From NCBI RefSeq assembly GCF_030445035.2, contig NC_080704.1, forward strand, positions 27,570,499 through 27,634,498: a stretch of 64,000 nt of DNA, in the 5' to 3' direction. The stretch comes from Dasypus novemcinctus (Eukaryota; Chordata; Mammalia; Cingulata; Dasypodidae). The notes below the pieces were generated by a model, which worked only from the letters and a program-made list of their open reading frames with translations, ran no database searches and was not told the origin of the DNA. The position numbers and the translations under genes were made by a program. This document shows positions 55,056 through 64,000 of the stretch, piece by piece (the stretch's first letter is position 1; each line of letters starts with the position of its first letter).

Positions 55056-55190
55056 CCTCCAGCAGGGCGATTGTAATCCTAAACTTGTAACAACAACTGG
55101 CTTTCCTGAGACCACACACCAATAAGTGACAGAGAGGATTGAACCAAGGTAGCCCCAGGGCCTCTGCTCTTAACCAGGACTCCACAGGAA
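55056..55190 (-). mobile_element. MIR SINE fragment, antisense
   Basis: TGAGACCACACACCAATAAG, TGACAGAGAGGATTGAACCA and GCTCTTAACCAGGACTCCAC are the reverse-complement MIR 5' half. Confidence 0.75.
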
Positions 55191-55257
55191 GAAGGTGTCA
55201 ACTGTGTGTCACTGACTGAGGAAACAGGTCTGTCAGGATGGGCAGAGGGGCTGAGGA

Positions 55258-55350
55258 TTTTTTTTCAGGTACCAGGGCCAGAGATTGAACCCAAGACCTT
55301 TTATGTGGGAAGCCAGCACTCAACCACTGAGTGAGCCACATCTGCTTCCC
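55258..55350 (-). mobile_element. Short DAS SINE monomer (1 of 2)
   Basis: Minus strand GGGAAGCAGATGTGGCTCAC, then TCAGTGGTTGAGTGCTGGCT and GGGTTCAATCTCTGGC: tRNA-like head, T-run at the left as reversed A-tail. Confidence 0.8.
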
Positions 55351-55387
55351 TGAGTTGGTTTTTCTGTTTGTTTGCTTGTTGCTTAGT

Positions 55388-55477
55388 TTTTATTTTTTAG
55401 GAGGCACCAGGGTCTGAACCCTGGACCTCCCATGTGGGAAGCAGGCGCTCAACTGCTCGAACCACATCTGCTCCCCA
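55388..55477 (-). mobile_element. Short DAS SINE monomer (2 of 2)
   Basis: Minus strand GGGGAGCAGATGTGGTTCGA, then GCAGTTGAGCGCCTGCTTCC and AGGGTTCAGACCCTGG. Same orientation as the copy at 55258, about 120 bp away. Confidence 0.8.
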
Positions 55478-56744
55478 AGGGCTGAGGATCTTGATTTTTT
55501 TTTTTTTTCATGAGGAGTTGATCCCAGAATAGTCACTTTGCCAATTAGGCAATTAACAAGTATTTGCCGAGAACCCACTATGTGCCTGAGAGAAAGGAAT
55601 GGGCATTTATTCGGAGCATTTCTTATGAGGACCACATGAAACAATGCTTGAGAAAACACTTCATAAATTCAAAGCTCTTTACAGTTTTTAGAGCTTCTTA
55701 TTGTCATTGTAACCAGCCTGCACTGCTTTACAAACCTCAGGGTTAAAGCACATCATGTCTCTTCTATTTTTCCACGTTAAATTACAGTAGACCCAGGATC
55801 ACAAATGCCAGGAGGGCAAGATCTCCAGTAGTAACCTCATGGGCTCCTCCATGCCTCTCCAGGTGGTCTGAGAACAGTCCACATGGAAGGTCCCAGCTGA
55901 CTGCCCAGCGGGTGCTGGCGTTGCTGTGGTTGGTCCTCGCTGCCTCTCAGTGTCCCGTGGCACACTGGTCCTGCATGACTGCTCACCAGGGCTGCCGGTG
56001 TGGCTGCTGTGAAGTCTCCAGGCCCGGCTCCCATCCCAGGCCAGGGTATTGCATTCCTCCATAATTGCTCAACCCAGGGCACTTGATCCGTGGCGCACGG
56101 CCCTCCACAAGTCACAGTTCTTGGTGCACAGTCCTATCTGCCACACAGGTTGGTCCCCTCCAGTGCCCTAATGCCCCAGAAACACCCAGGTTGGCCCAGG
56201 CACTCCTGTCCCCTCTCTCATCCTGGGACTCTCAATGGCACCAGAGAACTCAGAGTTTATACCCCTAAAGAGAATGGCAGGGGACACCCCTTCTCATAAC
56301 CTCTCTTAAGACTTTTAGCATGCTTATTTACACCATGTCAAAACAAAGCACGGTCATTCACAGCACACATCCTCCCCCTCCCTTTTGCCAGAATTATTTT
56401 CCCTGAGGTGCTTAAGGTGACCAGATGAAGAAGTCCAAAACCTAAGTTTATCCTCTGACAGGATTTGTATATGTATATGTACATATATATTTTTTATCTT
56501 TTTTTCTTAGCTCTTCTGTTTCTGCTTTCCTTTCATATTTTCTCTATCATTCTGTGCTCCCCCTCTGATTTTCCTGCTGTTTTTTAAAACTACGCCAAAA
56601 GTAGACATAACTAAGAGCCTGGTGTGAATTGGCTTCATGGGTTAACCCTTCTCCAAGAACAGTGAGGTTTTGGAATTTGGCTCCAAAGGGAAACTCAGTC
56701 TTTCCACAGGACTAAAGCATAGGCTTTAAGCATTCACATGACAT
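55478..56744. other. Mixed unique sequence with a GC-richer segment
   Basis: 55550-55740 resembles a degraded MIR or L2 (AACAAGTATTTGCCGAGAAC, CACTATGTGCCTGAGAG). 55820-56290 is richer in G+C with some CpG but no recognised gene, promoter or repeat; minus-strand frames (55799-56115) show no domain. The rest is AT-rich and featureless. Confidence 0.35.
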
Positions 56745-57285
56745 ACATTATTTTAATAACAGCTTTATTAAGATATAATCCACATACCATACACTAAAGT
56801 GTACCATTCAATGGTTTTTAGTATACGCAGAGTTGTGCAACCATTTCTACAGTTGACTTTAGAATATTTTCATCCCCTCAAAAAAAATACCCTAGATACT
56901 TTAGCTATCACTCTTTCTATTCTCCCATCCTCCCCAGGTAAAAGCAGCTATTAATATACTTTCCATCTCTATGAATTTGCTTATTCCAGAAATTTCTTAT
57001 AAATGGATTCATATAATATGTGGTCTTTTGCACCTGGCTTCTTTCACTTAGCAGCATGATTTCAAGGTTTACCCATGTTGTCGCATTATCAGAACTTCAT
57101 TCCTTTTTCTGGCTGAATAATATTCCATTGTATGTATAGACCACACTTTGTTTCTCCATCCTTCAGTTGCTGGACATTTGGATTGTTTACACCTTTTGGC
57201 TGTTGCGAATAACGCTGCTACAAACATTTGTGTACAAGTTTTTGCGTGGACCTATGTTTTCATCACATGGCATACATTTTAGCCC
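56745..57285 (-). mobile_element. L1M 3' end, antisense
   Basis: TAACAGCTTTATTAAGATAT, AATCCACATACCATACACTA, AGTGTACCATTCAATGG, TGAATTTGCTTATTCCAGA, GCTGAATAATATTCCATTGT and TTTGGATTGTTTACACC follow in canonical reverse-complement L1 3' order. Confidence 0.85.
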
Positions 57286-57835
57286 TTTAAATGAAGAGCT
57301 TTCTAAAATGCACTCTGCTCAACCCTGTGTTCACAGAGTATGTAACAAGTTATTTATTCTTTCCTTCAAGATTTAGAGTCATTGTTCTGGGCTGTACGAC
57401 AGCTGCTGTTCCTGCTCTCTCTTTGCTTTCCCTTTGCTGTCAGCAAATATCTCACAATTCTGGCTCCATACCTCTGCCTTTTGCAGCCCTCTTCCATCTA
57501 ACTTCTTGTTATTGTCTGTGAAACTGGACAGCAAAACTTGTTAGAATTATGTATAAATAAAGCATTGACAAGTAGTTAGGTCAACAAATATTGAATGAAT
57601 GAATGAATGAGTAAGTGATATGTTCTTTCATGGGTTCAAGTGCATGAGTGTTGTGACAGTAATTTCAGTGGCTCTGAGGCCTCTTTTGCCTATGCCAGGG
57701 ATGGTCGTGTTCCAAGGAGCTGAGATTGCCAGGAGAATGGCTTTCAGAAAAGCGCAGCGTTGCAGTATTCATTGTTTTGCAAAAGGAAGAATTGTGAAAA
57801 AAAAATTGAAAAGGAAGTTTTGGACTGAGAGTCAG
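57286..57835. other. Unique sequence, nothing recognised
   Basis: Contains a short (GAAT)n tract at about 57591-57610. No gene recognised; the 57620-57958 frame runs into a MIR. Confidence 0.4.
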
Positions 57836-57936
57836 AGCCCAGAGTTCTATAGACCAGCCAACAGCTATCAGTATGACCTTGGCCGATCAACCCCCTCTCT
57901 GGGCCTCAGTTTCCTAGTTTTTAGTGGTTCTTTACT
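57836..57936 (+). mobile_element. MIR SINE fragment
   Basis: AGTATGACCTTGGCCGATCA, CTCTCTGGGCCTCAGTTTCC: the MIR core (GTGACCTTGGGCAAGTCA...GCCTCAGTTTCC) in sense. Confidence 0.8.
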
Positions 57937-58404
57937 TCTGGTTCGCAAATTCCTTTGAAAATCTGATGAAAAACATGAGCTCTCCTCAGTAATGCACACC
58001 TACATGAATACAGAAAAATTTGCATATTCATGGTCTCTCCATAACCCACCCCTAGACCCCAAAATGAAGACCCTAATGCCATGTCCCTGATAATCACCGT
58101 GGTCCTGTCTGATTTTGAGTGATGAATGTTTCAGAAATTATAATGTCTGGTTTGGGGAAAATTTGGAGGCTATAGAATCGTTCCCAGGGCTCTTAAATTG
58201 TGCATCCTCAAGAACTGATTCAGAAACCCCATAATAACTGTAATATTTTAAGTTTAAAATATGGAATATGTTGCTCTGCTATGAACCCAATTACAATGGT
58301 TGGTATTATGTAATGGTTTACATAATAAAAGGAAGTGTGCAGCCTATTTTAAAATGGAAATTCTATAATAAATTACTTAAAAATTCCAAGGATTAATTTA
58401 CTTT
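57937..58404. other. Unique sequence, nothing recognised
   Basis: AT-rich, no element recognised. Confidence 0.4.
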
Positions 58405-58800
58405 TTAAAATAAAATTTTAAGTATGCCATGCATACACGAGCATCCATAAACAATAAGTGTATAGTAAAAAGTTGTAAACTTAAAAAACAAACATGCATA
58501 TCATCAAACAGGGCTCCAATACATCACCCCACCAGCAACAACTTGCATTGTTGTGAGACATTTGTTACAAACTATGAAAGAGCATCATCAAAATTACTAC
58601 TAGCTATAGCCCAGATCTTATATTTGGTGTATTTTCACCAACCAACCTGATTATTAACACCATGTATTAGTATTATGTCCTTGTTATAGTTCATGAGAGA
58701 ATGTTCTCATATTTGTTCTATTAACCACAGTCCATCTTCCAGCACTGGATTCCCTGTGTTATACCGTCCCATACTTTGTACAAGTATTAATTTACTTTTA
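58405..58800 (-). mobile_element. L1 3' UTR, antisense
   Basis: AATAAGTGTATAGTAAAAAG, TTGTAAACTTAAAAAACAAA, GGGCTCCAATACATCACCCC and TACAAACTATGAAAGAGCAT match the L1 3' ends at 33625 and 45485. Confidence 0.8.
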
Positions 58801-60928
58801 AGGGGATATGTTTCAGATCTAAGACACGGGAGCAAGAGACTTTGAAGATGACTGAGCGGGCACTCAGTCTCACAGGCTTTTTTGTTCCTCTTCCATCTCT
58901 CCCAACCCCACCAAACCCTACTCTTACTTTCTTCAATGCTCCTAACTTAACCCAAACCCATGTACAAACTTCTTTCCAGGTTCACAGATTTAATACTGCT
59001 TGAGATTTTATGATGCCCCCACCTATTAGGCCCCCCGATGCTGCCACACCAGATTGGCAAGCCAATCGATTTGGGCAAACCAATCAAGTGTGACCAATGG
59101 CATCACTCGGGTAGACCTGGCCTGGACTCCCGTGACATTTTCAGCTCTGGGGACAGCGCTCTTTGAGAGCTAGCAAGAGTAATTGCCAAGGGCTGCCAAG
59201 AAAATCTCTGACTTCTTTAAGGAAGAGTAAAGAAAGGTACTAGATAAATCTACCATTTATGTTTCAGAACTCAAACCAGACAATGGAATCCACAGCTACT
59301 CTCTTGAGACCATGGGAGTGAAGACAAGAAATCCCATGACAGCAGAAACGTAAGTGCCACAGACTGGAGCAATTCCACAGGACCTGGCATTAGTCAGGGC
59401 AGCATCAGAAGGGGAAGATGTGGAGTTCAACAGAAATGCACATGGCATCCACTGGGAGCCACATGACTTCATCACAGCTAATGTCAATGCAATGAATATA
59501 AAAGGAATTAGCGATTCATCATTTAGTTACTTTTTTCCCTTCCCCCAACACCTTTTCTTCAGCTTTAACAAACTGGTCTGGAGCCAACTGCGACATCAGT
59601 TTAGTAATGACTTTAAGCACCATTTACGCTGCTATCATGGCAATTTAAATTGTCACTTTCTATTAAAAGGTCTACCTCAGAATGGTTTTAAGTGAAAGCG
59701 TTCCACACTGACAGTGCAATTAAACAAGAAAAAAAATCTTTTCTTGGGATGTCAGTGCAAACGCATTTTAAATAGTGGTTCAGCAGCGCCTGGCTAATTT
59801 AAACTACAGTATTGCTTTCTATTAAAGAATAGAAACTGATTTGGGCTTTTTTCCCCTCCCTGTACTGTGTGACAGTTTGAATTGGCACCGTGTCCCAGTC
59901 AAAGCCCTGATGCGCCAGTGGGGTCCCTGAACCTAAAGTGTACCCCTCCCAAGGCAGGCATTAAACAGAAATAATTTACCCGTGTGATAGGGAAGCATCA
60001 CCTTTCACAGCATTTGCTTTTAAAATTGCCCTTTTCTGATCCGGCATGCCTTTTTCAAACTGTGGTCTCACTTGCTTATCACAGAAAGAATCGCGAGTTA
60101 TGGGGCAACTGCTTTATCAAGATGACAAGTTCCTGATTCAAAAATGGACAATCAACTCTAGAGAAAATTTAGCGTGCAAAATAATTCTGAGTAAAGGTGT
60201 ACAATTCTTTCCCTTTCAGATTTCTAGGTTTAGATCACAAAGTGGTTTATGCATTTCCCCAACCTCTCCTCCAATTCAGTGAAGGAAAGACACTTCAAGC
60301 ACTTTAGTTTTTGAATACATTTTAACACATAAACGATAACGGAGCACAAATGTTGAATGTACCAGTACAAAATAACACGTTTTATCCACCTCCTTTGTCT
60401 TCTGGACTCCTATAGCCCCAATAGTCCATAATTCCCAGGCATTTGGCTCAGAAAGATTCCAGCCATCAGAGAGAATAACACAATTACATTCTTAGGTACC
60501 TTAAATTAGAAGTTGAAGAATATTTGAACAGCAGGAATGACTGGCATTTTATTTTAATAGTCTCGAAGCGTTTCCAGCCTCTCTGAGAGTACCTATGTCA
60601 TGAGCAAAAGACTTTCTCTGAAGCACATTAGCCTTACCAGAACTAGATGAGGCATAACATTTAAGTTGCTTCTGTTATATTCTCAATTGATATAGTTATT
60701 GCTCCAAAGGACTCCGAGATAGCATCTTGAGAAAAGTGTCCCAATGATGGTTATAAAGATGCAATTTTTTATGTCTACACAATTACATTTCTAACTTTAC
60801 CACATTCCACACTTGACTGTCATGAAAAAGATGATCGATGTAAACCCAGTCCTTTCGAGAATAATACACCAGCTTCTGGGATCGAATCTCATTTTTCCTT
60901 TACAAATTAGGCAAACTTTCTTTCAGTT
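58801..60928. other. Transposon-poor block, no gene recognised
   Basis: About 2.1 kb without a recognised transposon. The stretch 59540-60300 has a mixed, complex composition. A 113-codon plus frame at 59354-59695 has no recognised domain. Possible conserved non-coding sequence by inference only. Confidence 0.4.
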
Positions 60929-60953
60929 CCTTTTTTTTTTTTTTTTTTTTTTA
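60929..60953. repeat. Poly(T) tract
   Basis: About 23 T residues, not contiguous with the following SINE (its own tail starts near 61005), so it may be the reversed tail of an older retroposon at 60954-61004. Confidence 0.7.
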
Positions 60954-61004
60954 CTAGTTGGGCCCTAGTTTCCTTCTGGAAACCATCTCTCCTCTCCTCT
61001 TTTC

Positions 61005-61400
61005 TTTTTTATTTATTTTTCTCCCCTTCCCCCCCCCCGGTTGTCTGTTCTCTGTGTCCATTTGCTGCATGTTCTTTTGTCCACTTCTGTTGTTGTCAGC
61101 GGCATGGGAATCTGTGTTTCTTTTTGTTGCGTCATCTTGTTGTGTCAGCTCTCCGTGTGTGCAGCGCCATTCCTGGGCAGGCTGCACTTTCTTTCATGCT
61201 GGGCAGCTCTCCTTATGGGGCGCGCTCCTTGCGCGTGGGGCTCCCCTACATGGGGGACACCCCTGCGTGGCACAACACTCCTTGTGCACATCAGCACTGC
61301 GCATGGCCAGCTCCACACGGGTCAAGGAGGCCCGGGGTTTGAACCGCGGACCTCCCGTGTGGTAGATGGACGCCCTAACCACTGGGCCATGTTCGCTTCC
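61005..61400 (-). mobile_element. DAS-type SINE
   Basis: Minus strand, tail TTTATTTATTTTTCTCCCC at the left, head with GGCCCAGTGGTTAGGGCG at the right. Full GC-rich body. Flanks CTCTTTTCTT and CTATTTTCTT may be an imperfect target duplication. Confidence 0.9.
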
Positions 61401-61424
61401 CACAATCTATTTTCTTAATTAAAC

Positions 61425-61590
61425 CTCATTCAATTCTTAACAAGCAAGTACTATTAACATTCCCATTTTATGATAAAAATTAAATATTTTGTTGATGATC
61501 ACATAGCTAGTAAAGAAGCAGAAACCAAGGTATGAATAGGATCATTAAGGTGCAAAACCAGAATACTAACCAATATATCATATTGTCTTT
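61425..61590 (-). mobile_element. MIR SINE fragment, antisense
   Basis: AACATTCCCATTTTATGATA, GATGATCACATAGCTAGTAA and AGCAGAAACCAAGGTATGAA are reverse-complement MIR core and 5' motifs. Confidence 0.8.
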
Positions 61591-62844
61591 AAGGAAGTCA
61601 TTTTCTTAAATATGCCTTTTGTTCTATTTGCATGACATTGTTCCATTAAAACCTAAAATCCTACACCTAAACTACCTATTTTTAAAATTCAAATATATCA
61701 ATGGGCAATAAAGGAAGATTGATCATATAACAAAAGAATCTCTTGGTGGTTGAGTTGTTTGGTTTGACAAAAATGATTCAAAGGCAACGACTAAAAATAT
61801 TTCATTAAACAATCTCTACTTATTATTTTCTTGATCTAATTCTCTTTCTGTGCCATGAAAGGACTTAACTTCTTTCTTTCTTTCTGTCCCTAAGGCTCAA
61901 TACTTGGCAGCCTCCGGGAATGAAAAAATCAGCCCAAACCTGGGATCCTCTGGATATAAACTGATTGTCAGGGGTAAGAAAGAAAATATGCCCAGGTGGA
62001 TGATAGGATGCACATGCGCCAGGAGAGAACTTGAATCCTCTAGTGGATACATATTTGGGGTATCTACTTAGCCAAAGCCAGCCAGTCCCTGTCACTAGGA
62101 ATGGTCTCTCTAACCACTCCCTGCTACCCCACCCCATTTTTCAAGGTGAAAACCCTTGGAGGTGGTGTTTGTACATGTATTTCCATCTCACTGGTTATGG
62201 CTAATTGTTCAGGGCTTGATGCCTAACCCCAGCTAGGTTGACCAGAATCTCTTTCCCAGGAAATTTGGAGGTTCAGTTTACGAGGTTGAAGCCCCATCTG
62301 GGTTCTAAGAGACTGGAGATGTGAAAACTCAGCAGCTGCGAGTGGCAGGTGTACACAAAGCTGATCTGCAGAGAACAGAGGATGAAATAGTTGTGCAGAG
62401 AAAAGCAGACCTGAAAAACAGAGAGAGACACAGAGGGCATATTTCCCAGCTTCCCAACAACTTGTGTTTCCTGATTCCAATCCCTGTCTCCACTTCTTGC
62501 CTGCCAGTAGGTTCCATGAGGCAGATCAGCAGCCTTATAATGAATCCCTCTTGTTTTGGTTAAGTTAACGTATGCTGGTTTCTGTACTCACAAGCAGAGC
62601 TCTAATTGATACACGTTAAGAGAATGACTTCTGCAACAAATGTGTCAACAATAGCTAAAAGACATGTTAGACACATTAAGTAAAAGCTGACATTCCTTTT
62701 ATCAAAAGCTATAATCAAAAGAAAAATAAATAAAAAAAATTTTTAAAAAGCTATAATCAATCTTTAACCATTCAGAGATGGGTTGTCTCAGATGTGTAGA
62801 ATCCAGTCCGTTCCTTCTTTTGGTCTTCCTGTTCATTGATTCAC
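61591..62844. other. Mostly unique; possible old LTR at the right
   Basis: 61600-62150 shows no recognised element. 62230-62610 has an LTR-like finish (CTTGTTTTGGTTAAGTTAAC, AGAGCTCTAATTGATACACG) that resembles old MaLR or ERVL 3' ends, but I cannot assign it. Short frames (62321-62563 and others) have no domain. Confidence 0.35.
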
Positions 62845-64000
62845 TGATCCAGCAAATGGTTGCTGTGTCCCTACCACATGCCAGGTACTCTACTAGGTGC
62901 TGGGAACACAACAATGATTAAGACCAAGTCCTGGGAAGTGGATTTGGCTCAATGGATAGAGCATCCACCTACCACATGGGAGGTCCAAGGTTCAAACCCA
63001 GGGCCTCCTGACCCGTGTGCTGAAACTGGCCCAAGCGTAGTGCTGATGTGCGCAGGGAGTGCCGTGCCACGCAGGGGTGTTCCCACGTAGGGGAGCCCCA
63101 CGCGCAAGGAGTGCACCTTGTAAGGAGAGCTGCCCCGCGCAAAAAAGTGCAGCCTGCCCAGGAATGGCGCCGCACACATGCAGAGCTGACACAAGATGAC
63201 ACAACAAAGAGAGACACAGATTCCTGGTGCCACTGACAAGAATACAAGTAGACACAGAAAAAACATACAGTGAGTGGACACAGAGAACAGACAACTGGGG
63301 GGGGGAGGGGAGAAAAATAAATAAAAATAAATCGTAAAAAAAAAAAAGACCAAGTCCTTATCTTACTGAAGCTCCAATTCCAGTGGGGGAGACAGGAAAC
63401 CAACAAACCAACAGTTCAATTAAATAATTCTAGAATTAGATCACCACTAGAAAGGAAAGAAATGCTATGACAGAGATAACATGGTCAGGGAAGGCCTCTT
63501 TGAAGAGGGGCCTCTTAAACTAAGACCAGAAGAAAAAGAAGGAGCCAGCCAAGAAAGGAACCCAAGAAAGGGTGCTGCAGACCGAGGCCCTGAAGTAGGG
63601 GTGAGCCTGTCGCATTCCAGGAATGGGTGGACGACCAGCCTGACTGAAGTCAGCTGAGGGAGGGGGAGAAGGCCCAAGCCGTGACTGAGACACACGCCAC
63701 CGCAGCCAAATCAGGCAGGTCCTCGTAGGCTGTGGCAAGGAGTTTGGATTTTACACGATTTGAAACGAGACAGCCTTAAGCAGAAAAAGTGCTTGGGCTG
63801 CTGGGTGTGGAATGGCTTGAATGGGACAAAAGCAGGAGAGAGAGGCTGCTGGAGTTCGGAGGCAATTGCACTAAGAATAAGAAGGCGGGAGGTGGTGATC
63901 TCTTAGAACGCAGAGGTGGCGGTGAGGGTGAGAAGTGGGTGAACGTGAGATATGTCTTGGAGGTTGAGCTGACTGAATGTGAGGGTGATGCAGAGGGATT
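62845..64000 (-). mobile_element. L2 LINE, antisense, split by a SINE, runs off the window
   Basis: CTACCACATGCCAGGTACTC and CTACTAGGTGCTGGGAACAC, then after the SINE TCCAGTGGGGGAGACAGGA, ATGGTCAGGGAAGGCCTCTT, CAGACCGAGGCCCTGAAG, CTCGTAGGCTGTGGCAAGGA and AGTTTGGATTTTACACG. This is the reverse complement of the L2 3' half (the same landmarks as 52900-53350, other strand). Continues past 64000. Confidence 0.85.
62933..63345 (+). mobile_element. DAS-type SINE
   Basis: Plus strand from GGGAAGTGGATTTGGCTCAA through B box GGTTCAAACCC to AAATAAATAAAAATAAATCG and an A-run. Perfect 13-bp duplication AAGACCAAGTCCT at 62920-62932 and 63346-63358. Inserted in antisense L2. Confidence 0.93.

Noticed and set aside
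59354-59695. 113-codon plus frame
   Set aside because: No recognisable domain, no splice-consistent context and low-complexity aromatic stretch; it is more likely chance in non-coding sequence.

Overview
This is a mammalian nuclear window, and its repeats point to a xenarthran, most likely an armadillo (Dasypus). The diagnostic signal is at least ten long copies of a tRNA-derived SINE that I recognise as the DAS family of armadillos. Each has an A box (TGGCCCAGTGG), a B box (GGTTCAAACCC), a GC-rich body and an AAATAAATAAATCTTTAAAA-type tail. Pan-mammalian fossils (MIR, L2, MER5A, MLT1, MLT2, old L1) lie beside lineage-specific LTRs and L1 3' ends. There are no operons, Shine-Dalgarno sites or dense long ORFs, so the window is not prokaryotic or viral.

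No intact host protein-coding gene is visible. Positions 1-4290 are AT-rich and nearly free of transposons. They carry several AATAAA signals and end with a Pumilio-type TGTAAATA fused to AATAAA plus a GT-rich downstream stretch, so I read them as the long 3' UTR of a plus-strand gene whose coding part lies outside the window. The one recognisable cellular coding homology is a dead, intronless copy of MXI1 (bHLH-leucine zipper MAX partner) on the minus strand at about 35.8-37.0 kb.

Layout: 1-4.3 kb, probable 3' UTR; 4.3-5.8 kb, mostly unique; 5.8-34.9 kb, a dense layered transposon zone dominated by minus-strand L1 interrupted by DAS SINEs, L1 3'-end stubs, MaLR-like and other LTRs and hAT relics; 34.9-43 kb, mostly unique with the MXI1 pseudogene, MER5A and an MLT1-like LTR; 43-50.1 kb, L1 and SINE; 50.1-51.8 kb, unique, with two perfect oestrogen-response-element palindromes in a 35-bp tandem duplication; 51.8-54.7 kb, a long L2 split by a plus-strand L1 3' end; 54.7-62.8 kb, mainly unique with MIR, L1 and SINE pieces, including a transposon-poor block at 58.8-60.9 kb; 62.8-64 kb, an antisense L2 carrying one SINE.

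Many insertions keep readable target-site duplications, so their order can be reconstructed. Examples are a SINE inside a hAT element at 15.5-16.0 kb, an LTR inside an MLT2-like LTR at 17-18.1 kb, an LTR inside a MIR at 14.2-14.9 kb and two SINEs sharing one target at 26.8-27.8 kb. I found no previously undescribed gene system. The most interesting items are the paired EREs, the SINE-LTR composite at 10.4-11.8 kb, the young-looking hAT pair, and a 50-bp insertion made only of SINE tail. All family names come from sequence recognition, without database searches; subfamily names are tentative.
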